The notes under the pieces: model-generated | Databases searched by the model: none | What the model was told of the DNA's origin: nothing | Seen by the model: the letters and a program-made list of their open reading frames with translations, nothing else | Made by a program: the position numbers and the translations under genes | In this document: piece by piece, positions 41,676 through 49,085 of the stretch | Layout of the letters: every line of letters begins with the position of its first letter | Position numbering within the stretch: the stretch's first letter is position 1 | DNA from: an uncultured Rikenellaceae bacterium | GTDB lineage: Bacteria; Bacteroidota; Bacteroidia; Bacteroidales; Rikenellaceae | Direction of reading: 5' to 3' | Assembly: GCA_944415565.1 (NCBI GenBank) | Contig: CALYBQ010000006.1 | Location: forward strand, 1 to 64,000 | DNA length: 64,000 nt

Positions 41676-42376
41676 TGGACGGTATAGTACACAGCAAGAT
41701 ATTTCTTTTGGCCCTGACGATAGCGGTCTATTACGGTGCGTTCAACCTTTATAAGCGCTTCCGTTTCCCGCTGCTCAATCCGCTGTTGGTGTCGATAGTG
41801 GCGGTGATATGTATACTACATGCGTTGGGGATAGATTATGCCGAATATTACGAAGCCAATTCCGTCATAAATTTCATGCTCGGCCTCTCGGTCGTGTCGC
41901 TGGCATATCTGCTTGAGCAGAACGTCGAACGTCTGAAGGGAAATACCGTTCCAATCTTAGCGTCCATATTCATGGGGAGCCTTATAGCCGTGTTCAGCAT
42001 ACGGTTTGTGCTGTGGCTGATGGGGGCCGACAGCGTTATCGTATGGTCGTTGCAGCCCAAATCTGTAACTACCCCGATAGCCATCTCGATAGCAGAGAGT
42101 ACCGGAGGCATACCTGCGCTCACGTCGCTGGGCGTCGTTTTTGCGGGGATACTCGGAAGTGTCGTCGGGCCGGGCCTGTTGAGTCTGTTCGGTGTTCGCG
42201 ACAGCGTTGCACGCGGACTGGCAATGGGGACCGCTTCGCACGCTATGGGTACGGCCAAGGCCATGGAGATGGGGGCTGTCGAGGGTGCGTTGGGTGGAGC
42301 CGCAATAGGTATAATGGGTATCCTGACGGCGATACTTATCCCCATAGTCGAGCGCATAGCCGCCGTGATGGCGTGA
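41675..42376 (+). CDS. lrgB: LrgB family membrane protein
   Basis: 233 residues with several membrane segments. PKSVTTPIAISIAESTGGIP and SHAMGTAKAMEMG are the diagnostic LrgB/CidB motifs. The frame stays open further upstream through lrgA, but the start at the TAATG junction with lrgA fits family length. Functions with LrgA in the inner membrane. Confidence 0.92.
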   Translation: MDGIVHSKIFLLALTIAVYYGAFNLYKRFRFPLLNPLLVSIVAVICILHALGIDYAEYYEANSVINFMLGLSVVSLAYLLEQNVERLKGNTVPILASIFMGSLIAVFSIRFVLWLMGADSVIVWSLQPKSVTTPIAISIAESTGGIPALTSLGVVFAGILGSVVGPGLLSLFGVRDSVARGLAMGTASHAMGTAKAMEMGAVEGALGGAAIGIMGILTAILIPIVERIAAVMA

Positions 42377-42410
42377 CGGGGAGTCAGCCTGTGTTCGTGG
42401 AGCCTTCCTG

Positions 42411-43559
42411 TTATTTAATCTCGTAGAATCCGGGCAGGCTGTCGAATAGTTTCCGGCTGTCGGTTATGAAGGTGTCGTATGCCGCCCGGGCCGGTGTTCC
42501 TGCTTTGAGGAGGGTGTCGGCTACTTGTGGCGGCAGTATGTGATAGTGCTTGCGCCCGTCCTGCCAATGCGCGTAAGTCCATGTGAACATATAGCTGGAT
42601 TCGATGGCTGCGGGCAACGAATCTTCCAGCGTTATGTCCAGTCTGAGTAGCATCCCCCCGTCCGTATACCGCTTGCGTTGGTTCGAGACGAGGTTTCCCA
42701 ATGAGTACACCGTTATTTCACGAACCTTTCCGAGTGTATCGGGACATGCCTCTTCGGGGCGTTGGAGAACGTGCGGATGAGTGCCTATGATTATGTCTGC
42801 GCCGTTGTCATGGCACCATTTTGCTAACTCCTTTTCTTGCCCGGAGGGTGTTCGCATGTACTCTATACCCCAATGAAAATATATTATAACGACATCTGTG
42901 CTGTCGCGTTTCGTCGTCTGAAGGTCCGCAGCTATACGCGCCGTGTCTATGACGTTGACCGCCATTCCTTTCGGAACGGGAATCCCGTTAGTGCCGTAGG
43001 TGTAGCTTAACAGTGCGAACCTGATGTCGTTGGCGATAAAGCGGAGCGGGTGAAGTTTTCTGAAAGCACTGCTGTCGGCAAATGCCCCCGTGTATTTCAG
43101 CCCGGCATTTTCGGCGACGGAAGTAGTCGAGGATATGCCTTTTGCACCCTTGTCGCAAATGTGGTTGTTGGCGAGCGCAACTATGTCTACGCCGCACTTC
43201 TTGAGGGCGTAGGCCAGTTCCGGCGGCGACGAGAACATGGGGTATCCCGAATAGTTTCCTGTTTCGGATATTGTGGTTTCGAGATTTACGATTACTACGT
43301 CCGCCGAGTCCATGAATGCCTTGACGTACATGAACGATTCAGTGAAATCGTATGCGGAACCGCGTTTCGCAGCCGTTACTTGCGGCATATGTGCCATAAC
43401 ATCTCCTCCGAATACGAGACTTGCATGTCGTTTGGGCGCTATGCTGTCTGCTGGCGGCTGTTCTGCCGTGACTGCTTGGGTGCTCCGTCTGCACGCCTGC
43501 GACGCAGCCAATGGCAGCAGTAGAATCGTAAGGCTGAATATAGTGTGTCGCAGGTACAT
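42411..43559 (-). CDS. CapA-family protein (PGA_cap)
   Basis: 382 residues with a lipoprotein-like signal peptide (LTILLLPLAASQAC, Cys 23 as likely lipidated residue). Metallophosphatase-like CapA motifs: LVFGGDVMAHMP, DVVIVNLETTIS, DIVALANNHICDKG, VIIYFHWGIEY, IIIGTHPHVLQ. Named after capsule poly-gamma-glutamate synthesis; in Bacteroidetes the substrate is usually unknown. A -7 box lies 32 bases upstream. Confidence 0.88.
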   Translation of the reverse strand: MYLRHTIFSLTILLLPLAASQACRRSTQAVTAEQPPADSIAPKRHASLVFGGDVMAHMPQVTAAKRGSAYDFTESFMYVKAFMDSADVVIVNLETTISETGNYSGYPMFSSPPELAYALKKCGVDIVALANNHICDKGAKGISSTTSVAENAGLKYTGAFADSSAFRKLHPLRFIANDIRFALLSYTYGTNGIPVPKGMAVNVIDTARIAADLQTTKRDSTDVVIIYFHWGIEYMRTPSGQEKELAKWCHDNGADIIIGTHPHVLQRPEEACPDTLGKVREITVYSLGNLVSNQRKRYTDGGMLLRLDITLEDSLPAAIESSYMFTWTYAHWQDGRKHYHILPPQVADTLLKAGTPARAAYDTFITDSRKLFDSLPGFYEIK

Positions 43560-43591
43560 TTTGAAAGTAACGGTATGTGTTAAACTTTTGC

Positions 43592-43599
43592 CAAATATA
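43592..43599 (-). promoter_or_regulatory. -7 box TATATTTG of the CapA gene
   Basis: Minus strand reads TATATTTG, 32 bases before the start. Confidence 0.55.
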
Positions 43600-43762
43600 G
43601 GAAAAGTTAGAAAACTGCCGGGGAATACAGAGGTAAATGACGTGCGTGTGTAGTGCTGTTGTCGGCAGTTATAATTGAACGGTGTATTGAGTGTGGCATT
43701 GTGGACGCATGCAGGGTCTTCAGAGCGAGACGCTATTGCGAAGTAGGATGGTTGTAGTAAAA

Positions 43763-43794
43763 AGTCAGGCCCGCTCTTATGAGTGGGCCTGACT
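43763..43794 (-). terminator. Terminator of trpB2
   Basis: AGTCAGGCCCGCT (43763-43775) pairs with 43782-43794 (one G-U), followed on the minus strand by TTTTACT. It ends the trpB2 transcript 20 bases after the stop. Confidence 0.8.
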
Positions 43795-43813
43795 GCCTTT
43801 TGTCGTTACGCCT

Positions 43814-45184
43814 TTATAGTATCGGCTCCAATTTGGATATCGAGTCGGCGATGATCTCGTCCGGCAGATCGTAGTTGCTGAGCTTGCCTGCGAGATATTG
43901 TTCGTATGCGTAGAGGTCTATCATGCCGTGGCCGGAGAGGTTGAAGAGTATAGTGCGCTCTTTGCCCTCCTCTTTTGCGATCTGTGCCTCGCGGATCGCC
44001 ATTGCTATGGCGTGTGTCGATTCCGGGGCGGGGATGATGCCTTCCGATTTGGCGAACATGATACCGGCCGCAAAGGTTTCGAGCTGCGGCATAGACTGAG
44101 CCTCTACCAAGCCGTCCTTGATGAGTTGGCTCACGATTGAACCTGCGCCGTGATAACGGAGTCCGCCTGCGTGTATGTCTGCCGGTTGGAAATCGTGTCC
44201 GAGCGTGTACATCGGGATAAGCGGAGTGAAACCTGCCGTGTCTCCGAAGTCGTACTGGAAGCGTCCGCGCGTAAGTTTCGGGCATGATGCCGGTTCGATT
44301 GCGACAACCCTCGTTTTCGATCCTTCGCGCAGTTTCTTGCCGAGGAACGGGAACGCTATGCCGCCGAAGTTCGAACCGCCTCCGAAACATCCGATAACCA
44401 CGTCCGGTTCATCGCCGGCCATCTCCATCTGCTGCATGGCCTCGATACCGATTACGGTCTGGTGCAGGATGGTGTGGTTGAGTACGCTGCCGAGGCAGTA
44501 TTTGGTGTCTTCCGGACTCTGGAGCGCCATTTCAACAGCTTCGGATATGGCTGTGCCGAGGCTGCCCGAGTTTTCCGGATCGTGTGCGAGGATGTCGCGT
44601 CCTGCTTGAGTGAGCATACTCGGCGACGGAATTACTTCAGCCCCCCAAGTGTTCATCATCAGTTTGCGGTAAGGCTTTTGGTTGTAGCTGACCTTCACCA
44701 TGAATACCTTCAGGTCGAGTCCGAAGTACTGGCTGGCGAGCGCTATTGCCGAGCCCCACTGTCCGCCGCCTGTTTCGGTGGTCAGGTGTTTGATGCCCTG
44801 TTTAGCGTTGTAGTAAGCCTGCGGTATGGCCGTGTTCGGTTTGTGCGAACCTGCCGGCGAGACGCCCTCGTTCTTGAAATATATCTTGGCCGGTGTGTCG
44901 AGCGCTTTTTCGAGACCGTATGCCCTTACGAGCGGTGTGCCGCGATAGATCTTATACATTTCGCGGACTTCGTCCGGTATGTCGATATAGCGGTCGGTTG
45001 TGTTCATCTCCTGCTTCATCAGCTCCTCGGCGAAGATAACGCTCATCTGGTCGAGCGTCACCGGTTTTTTCGTCTTGGGATCGAGCGGAGGAAGAGGTTT
45101 GTTCTTCATGTCAGCGACTATGTTGTACCATTGTGACGGTATCTCTTTGTCGGTGAGCAGGAATTTCTTCGTCTGGTCTTTCAT
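43814..45184 (-). CDS. trpB2: TrpB2-type tryptophan synthase beta chain
   Basis: 456 residues, longer than TrpB1 (~400) and typical of TrpB2. The PLP Lys is in SPAGSHKPNTAIPQ, the catalytic Glu is in TTETGGGQWG, and the PLP phosphate loop is CFGGGSNFGG. TrpB2 enzymes condense indole with serine without needing TrpA, so they can salvage indole. No trpA is nearby. The gene is preceded by a complete attenuator with a Trp-rich leader peptide, which strongly supports a role in tryptophan supply in this organism. It is monocistronic with a terminator at 43763-43794. Confidence 0.94.
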   Translation of the reverse strand: MKDQTKKFLLTDKEIPSQWYNIVADMKNKPLPPLDPKTKKPVTLDQMSVIFAEELMKQEMNTTDRYIDIPDEVREMYKIYRGTPLVRAYGLEKALDTPAKIYFKNEGVSPAGSHKPNTAIPQAYYNAKQGIKHLTTETGGGQWGSAIALASQYFGLDLKVFMVKVSYNQKPYRKLMMNTWGAEVIPSPSMLTQAGRDILAHDPENSGSLGTAISEAVEMALQSPEDTKYCLGSVLNHTILHQTVIGIEAMQQMEMAGDEPDVVIGCFGGGSNFGGIAFPFLGKKLREGSKTRVVAIEPASCPKLTRGRFQYDFGDTAGFTPLIPMYTLGHDFQPADIHAGGLRYHGAGSIVSQLIKDGLVEAQSMPQLETFAAGIMFAKSEGIIPAPESTHAIAMAIREAQIAKEEGKERTILFNLSGHGMIDLYAYEQYLAGKLSNYDLPDEIIADSISKLEPIL

Positions 45185-45216
45185 TGTTTCGTTTTTATTT
45201 GGTTGCGATCTATTTC

Positions 45217-45256
45217 AAATAAATAAAAACCTGTCGCTTACTTGGTAAACAACAGG
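45217..45256 (-). terminator. Attenuator terminator in the trpB2 leader
   Basis: On the minus strand CCTGTTGTTTAC (45256-45245) pairs with GTAAGCGACAGG (45241-45230), 12 bp with two G-U pairs and loop CAA. A T-rich tract follows (complement of 45217-45229). It lies between the leader peptide and trpB2, so it must be bypassed for expression. Confidence 0.88.
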
Positions 45257-45306
45257 CTTTTTTATCATTTCTCGACTTACACAGGGGAATGTGCCTCATT
45301 GTTTAC
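45245..45306 (-). promoter_or_regulatory. Antiterminator pairing of the trp leader
   Basis: The RNA segment GUAAACAA (DNA 45306-45299), which contains the leader stop codon, is complementary to UUGUUUAC in the 5' arm of the terminator (45252-45245), with two further G-U pairs possible. Forming this helix would prevent the terminator. In addition the leader-coding segment CCUGUUGCUUA (45318-45308) copies the terminator 5' arm and can pair with its 3' arm. The mutually exclusive helices are those expected of ribosome-mediated attenuation. Confidence 0.75.
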
Positions 45307-45356
45307 TTAAGCAACAGGCGCCACCACCAATTTTGTGCTGTCATGTGTAAATCCAT
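45303..45356 (-). CDS. Trp leader peptide with three tandem Trp codons
   Basis: A 17-residue frame MDLHMTAQNWWWRLLLK, or 13 residues if started at the inner ATG (45344). Codons 10-12 are TGG TGG TGG. Trp is the rarest amino acid, so three in a row in a short frame between a promoter and a terminator are very unlikely by chance. When Trp-tRNA is scarce, a ribosome should stall here and leave GUAAACAA free to form the antiterminator. When it is plentiful, the ribosome reaches the stop, covers GUAAACAA and the terminator forms. Confidence 0.85.
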   Translation of the reverse strand: MDLHMTAQNWWWRLLLK

Positions 45357-45382
45357 CGAATGGGTCGGTTTTTATATACGCG

Positions 45383-45411
45383 CAAAATTATATAAATTTT
45401 TTTAAAAACAA
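45383..45411 (-). promoter_or_regulatory. Promoter of the trp leader-trpB2 unit
   Basis: Minus strand -33 TTG (45411-45409), an 18-base spacer and -7 TAATTTTG (45390-45383). Transcription should begin about 20 bases before the leader peptide ATG. Bases 45412-45685 beyond it show no gene. Confidence 0.7.
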
Positions 45412-45685
45412 CGTCGGTTCGCAAAAAATAACAAAACTCCTCGTTTGCTGGTGGCATGTGCGTTAAGCGGGTGTGTCGGGCGGCGATGTTGCGATTGTCG
45501 GACAAGTGGTATCATGTCTTCTGTCTTTATGCAGAACAATGTGGCTTACACGGCTTGCTTGGCTTACATTCGGATGGCATGATGAATAAAAGGCGTGCGG
45601 CTTCCGAAAGGGGGCTGCGTTTGTGTGGGTAGCCGCCTGTCTTAGGCGGTCTGTCGGCGTATGTGCGAATCCGGATAGAAAATGT

Positions 45686-45693
45686 TATATTTG
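45686..45693 (+). promoter_or_regulatory. -7 box TATATTTG of the RibD-like gene
   Basis: Consensus box ending 9 bases before the chosen ATG (45703). It excludes an in-frame ATG at 45682 as the start. Confidence 0.65.
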
Positions 45694-45702
45694 CGTATGC
45701 AA

Positions 45703-46791
45703 ATGAAGGTAATACTTTCCGCCGCCGTCTCGTTGGACGGTTATCTGGACGATCTGTCGCCGAATCGGTTGAAGCTCTCCAGCGACGAGGATTGGGCCGA
45801 GGTGAAGAAACTGCGTGGCCGGTGCGACGCCATTCTGGTCGGTGCGGGTACGGTGCGTAAGGACAATCCGTCGTTGGTGATACGCGATGAGGGGATAAGG
45901 TCGGCACGAATCGCCGCAGGGATGGATCCAGATATAGTGAAGGTCGTCGTTAGCCGTTCGGGTGACCTCGATCCGGATAGTAAGTTTTTTACTGAGGGCG
46001 GAGGACGCAAGATTGTGTTCACATGCCGCCCGGTCGCTACGGAGTTGAAGCATGCCGCCGATATTGTCGTTTCCCCGCAAATTACGGCAGCTTCTATATG
46101 TGCCGAGCTGTCGTCGCGCGGTTACCGATCGTTGATGGTCGAAGGCGGCAGCACTGTGCTTACGATGTTCCTGACCGAAGGTGTCGTGGACGAATTTCGT
46201 CTTGCCGTGGCGCCGTTTTTCGTAGGGCAGGCGGGAGCGCCGAGGCTTGTCGGCGAAGGTGCGTTCATGTGGAATAAGGACAACCGGATGGTTACGGCAG
46301 GCGTAGAGCGGCAGGGCGATATGACGGTGATACATTTGATACCGCGAAAGATGGACGAAGATAGGAAATATATGCGGATGGCGGTGGAGGCGAGCCGCCT
46401 ATGCGTTCCGAGCCCGACGTGTTATTGTGTCGGTGCGGTCGTGGTGACCGGCTCCGGGGATATTTACAAGGGATATACCCATGAGACAGGCCAGGCGAAT
46501 CATGCAGAAGAGGAGGCCATTGCGAAAGCTTTGGCAGCGGGGGCAGACCTTGCGGGTGCGACCATCTATTCGACTATGGAACCATGCTCTACACGCAGTT
46601 CCAAGCCGCGTTCGTGTTCGAGGATAATCATGGACTATGGGTTCGGCAGAGTGGTGTACGCACTCAGGGAACCGGCATGTTTCGTCTCGTGCGAGGGTGA
46701 CGGTATGCTGAGAAGGGCAGGCATCGCGGTAGATGTTATGGACGAGTTCGGACCGGAGGTCGTGGAGATAAACTCCCATCTTCTCGGATAA
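45703..46791 (+). CDS. RibD-like protein with reversed domain order
   Basis: 362 residues. Residues 1-215 form a RibD_C/DHFR-like reductase domain (MKVILSAAVSLDGYLDD, ILVGAGTVRKDNPSL, RSLMVEGGSTVLTMFL, EFRLAVAPFFVG). Residues about 220-362 form a RibD-type zinc deaminase (DRKYMRMAVEASRL, CVGAVVVTGSG, NHAEEEAI with zinc His and catalytic Glu, MEPCSTRSSKPRSC with the zinc Cys pair). Canonical RibD has deaminase first, reductase second. Catalytic residues seem intact in both halves, so the two middle steps of riboflavin synthesis, or a related pyrimidine reaction, are plausible. No other rib genes are adjacent. Start chosen from the promoter; ATG at 45697 is also possible. Confidence 0.85.
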   Translation: MKVILSAAVSLDGYLDDLSPNRLKLSSDEDWAEVKKLRGRCDAILVGAGTVRKDNPSLVIRDEGIRSARIAAGMDPDIVKVVVSRSGDLDPDSKFFTEGGGRKIVFTCRPVATELKHAADIVVSPQITAASICAELSSRGYRSLMVEGGSTVLTMFLTEGVVDEFRLAVAPFFVGQAGAPRLVGEGAFMWNKDNRMVTAGVERQGDMTVIHLIPRKMDEDRKYMRMAVEASRLCVPSPTCYCVGAVVVTGSGDIYKGYTHETGQANHAEEEAIAKALAAGADLAGATIYSTMEPCSTRSSKPRSCSRIIMDYGFGRVVYALREPACFVSCEGDGMLRRAGIAVDVMDEFGPEVVEINSHLLG

Positions 46792-46941
46792 TTTCTGTCC
46801 GTTTGCGGTTGTCGGCATGGTATTGTGACGGTCCGGTATTCTCATGGGTACATGACCTAAGCCTTGTTATGGATAAAAAGAGTATTTTTATAGCGGTATC
46901 TCGCTACGAAGGAAGCCGATAGATTAGGACGCATTGCCGAT

Positions 46942-47832
46942 ATGGAACTTTTATATGTGAAAGAACACCTGACGTGTTACAATTATGACGGAGACGGACG
47001 TCCGGCAGTGGAGGTGACTAAGCTCGCCCAAGGACAGGCCATTGTTTCCGACATAGTCGAACCCGAGATATTACTGGTTTTGGAGGGCAGTATCGGTGTG
47101 TCGTTCGAGCAGATTAGGGACGGGGCGATGTCGGCAGGCGGGATGGTGTTGTTGCCTCCGTGCAGCAGTGTGACAATCGTTGCGGAAGGTGCGGCCGAGA
47201 TAATCCGTTTCAGGCTGCATACCGATGTGCGTCTTTGCGACCGCTATTCGCTCGAGAAGCTGTATGATGAGGTGGGGCGCGATTGCAAGGAGTTCGAGGG
47301 ACGGCTCAATACGCTGACGGCCAACGAAAAGGTGCGTGCGTTCGTAGAACTTTTCAGGTGGTGTATAGACGACGGGCTGAAGTGCATATATTTCTTCGAG
47401 ATAAAGATCAAGGAGCTGTTTTTCATCCTTCGCGCCTATTATCCCAAAGAGGAATTGGCCGCATTCTTCGCCTCAATGCTTTGTGCCGATTCCGGTTTTC
47501 TTTATTTCGTGTTGGATAATTACAGCAAGGTGCATTCGGTCAAGGATTTCGCTCAACTTGCCGGGTACAGCCTGTCGGGTTTCGACAAGCAGTTCCGCAA
47601 GGTGTTCGGAATGTCGGCTTATCAATGGATGACGCAGAAACGACTTAAAAGCATCTACCACGACATCCACTGTTCGTCCAAGACGTTGCGTGAGATATGC
47701 GAGGAGCATGATTTTTCGTCGTTGTCACAGTTTAACGACTATTGCAAGAAGCATTTCGGACTGCCTCCGGGGAAGATCCGGCGTCAACTCGGATGCGATT
47801 CGCCTTTGTGCGACGGCAATGTGCCGGATTGA
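46942..47832 (+). CDS. AraC-family transcriptional regulator
   Basis: 296 residues. The N-terminal cupin-like sensing part (about 1-110, with LEGSIGVSFEQ and MVLLPPCSSVTI) is followed by a helical linker and the C-terminal double HTH (about 190-285): VKDFAQLAGYSLSGFDKQFR, then EICEEHDFSSLSQFNDYCKK and HFGLPPGKIRR. Ligand and targets are unknown; the RibD-like gene lies 150 bases upstream on the same strand and could be linked. A terminator follows. Confidence 0.88.
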   Translation: MELLYVKEHLTCYNYDGDGRPAVEVTKLAQGQAIVSDIVEPEILLVLEGSIGVSFEQIRDGAMSAGGMVLLPPCSSVTIVAEGAAEIIRFRLHTDVRLCDRYSLEKLYDEVGRDCKEFEGRLNTLTANEKVRAFVELFRWCIDDGLKCIYFFEIKIKELFFILRAYYPKEELAAFFASMLCADSGFLYFVLDNYSKVHSVKDFAQLAGYSLSGFDKQFRKVFGMSAYQWMTQKRLKSIYHDIHCSSKTLREICEEHDFSSLSQFNDYCKKHFGLPPGKIRRQLGCDSPLCDGNVPD

Positions 47833-47955
47833 AATCTGGTGTAAATGAGAGTGTCGGTATCTTTGGTCGGCTTATTTGCTTGCGTGTTGTTATCCGGAGG
47901 AGGATTTTCCCACCGGCGTATCAGTTGGGCTTATGCTGGGATTATAGTCGAAAAT

Positions 47956-47984
47956 AAAGAGGAATGGCATTGCCATTCCTCTTT
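47956..47984 (+). terminator. Terminator after the AraC regulator
   Basis: AAAGAGGAATGGCA (47956-47969) pairs with 47971-47984; the effective hairpin loop is CATTG. It lies 124 bases after the stop. Confidence 0.7.
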
Positions 47985-48220
47985 GTCGTTTGCTAATGTG
48001 TATTTGTAATTAGATTGATGTCTTGCGTCGAAGTATTGCTATGCTTTTATCGACCTGATGATTCCTGTTCTCGGATGGGTAACGTAGTTTGCAAACATCT
48101 GCGGGAGTGGGATACAGTCTATCTATTGCTATATGCGCGGTCTAATTAAAGCGAGAAATAAGCTCCGCTGCAATGATTGAGCATCCTGCCGGAAATCGTC
48201 CTCTCCATAAGCCGGCTCAC
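47985..48220. other. Intergenic, nothing recognised
   Basis: About 235 bases between the terminator and the poly-G tract; no gene or RNA recognised. Confidence 0.45.
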
Positions 48221-48231
48221 GGGGGGGGGGG
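48221..48231. repeat. Homopolymer of 11 G
   Basis: Eleven consecutive G on the plus strand, 7 bases past the stop of the minus-strand membrane protein gene. This is the longest homopolymer noticed. It could be a hypermutable tract or a sequencing/assembly artefact. Confidence 0.8.
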
Positions 48232-48238
48232 AGGACTG

Positions 48239-49000
48239 TTACTCGTCCTGTGTGGATTTACTGTTTTGACTGTCTTGTGCCGTGTCCTGCATCTTGTCTT
48301 CAATAGTGTCCGTACTCTGTTTGGGGCTGGGGACGGGGGACAATTGTTCGGCCATCTTGTTGATTGTCGGTTGACATACCCAGAACCCTGCGAAACTGAA
48401 CAGGAATAGGAAGAAATCGCACATATAATCGCTAAAAGTCGCTTTGCGTCCGAGTTCTGCCGACTTGTATGTCTGAGCCACGTATTTTACGATGTACAGA
48501 TAAGCGAACACTCCTATCAACACCATCAGTGCGAATATCGTCAAGATAGCGGCTATCTGGGGCGTTATCGCACTAATGTCGGGCATGGCTCCCATCGTGG
48601 AGGATTGCATGTAGGCAGCCGAAAGCGCGAGACTCATATCGGCCCGTGTTATTGCCGGATATGCTGTCAGTACCAGCATGTATATTATTGATGCGATGAA
48701 CAAACATTGTCGCTTCTTTGCCTCTTGTGGAACAAGTTTCCGTAGTTGCGTGCCTACCGCCAAATACCACGATATGAGTATGACGGATGCCAGCAGGGAG
48801 ATGATATGCGCTGCGTGCGACACGCCTTCGATTACGGCGGCGTTTCTGAATACGCTTCCTTCTGGCAAGCCTGCTGCGATAGTAATGGTGATGATGTTGA
48901 ATATGCACAATGTTACCGTGGCTGCCATCGGGAGGCAGAACGTAATGATGAAAAGTTTCCAGTGCTTGGCTCTAAGCAGTATGCGATACAAAGGGTTCAT
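48239..49000 (-). CDS. Unrecognised multi-pass membrane protein
   Basis: 253 residues with about five membrane segments (about 15-40, 60-85, 100-120, 145-172, 192-213), the last containing FSFAGFWVCQPTINKM, seen in several uncharacterised Bacteroidetes membrane proteins. The C-terminal 35 residues are polar (Ser/Gln/Asp-rich) and probably disordered. No catalytic motif was recognised. It follows an 11-base homopolymer at its 3' end and is not in an operon with its neighbours. Confidence 0.65.
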   Translation of the reverse strand: MNPLYRILLRAKHWKLFIITFCLPMAATVTLCIFNIITITIAAGLPEGSVFRNAAVIEGVSHAAHIISLLASVILISWYLAVGTQLRKLVPQEAKKRQCLFIASIIYMLVLTAYPAITRADMSLALSAAYMQSSTMGAMPDISAITPQIAAILTIFALMVLIGVFAYLYIVKYVAQTYKSAELGRKATFSDYMCDFFLFLFSFAGFWVCQPTINKMAEQLSPVPSPKQSTDTIEDKMQDTAQDSQNSKSTQDE

Positions 49001-49085
49001 AGTCGGTAGTGTTTATAGTGTACAATGAAAAGAATATCGGACTTTGTGCCTTATAACGTGATAGTGGAGAAATAAGTGTGTGCAG

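Noticed and set aside
45182-45293. A 29-codon frame from ATG 45297 in the trp leader (MRHIPLCKSRND...).
   Set aside because: It runs through the terminator hairpin and lacks regulatory codons; likely incidental.
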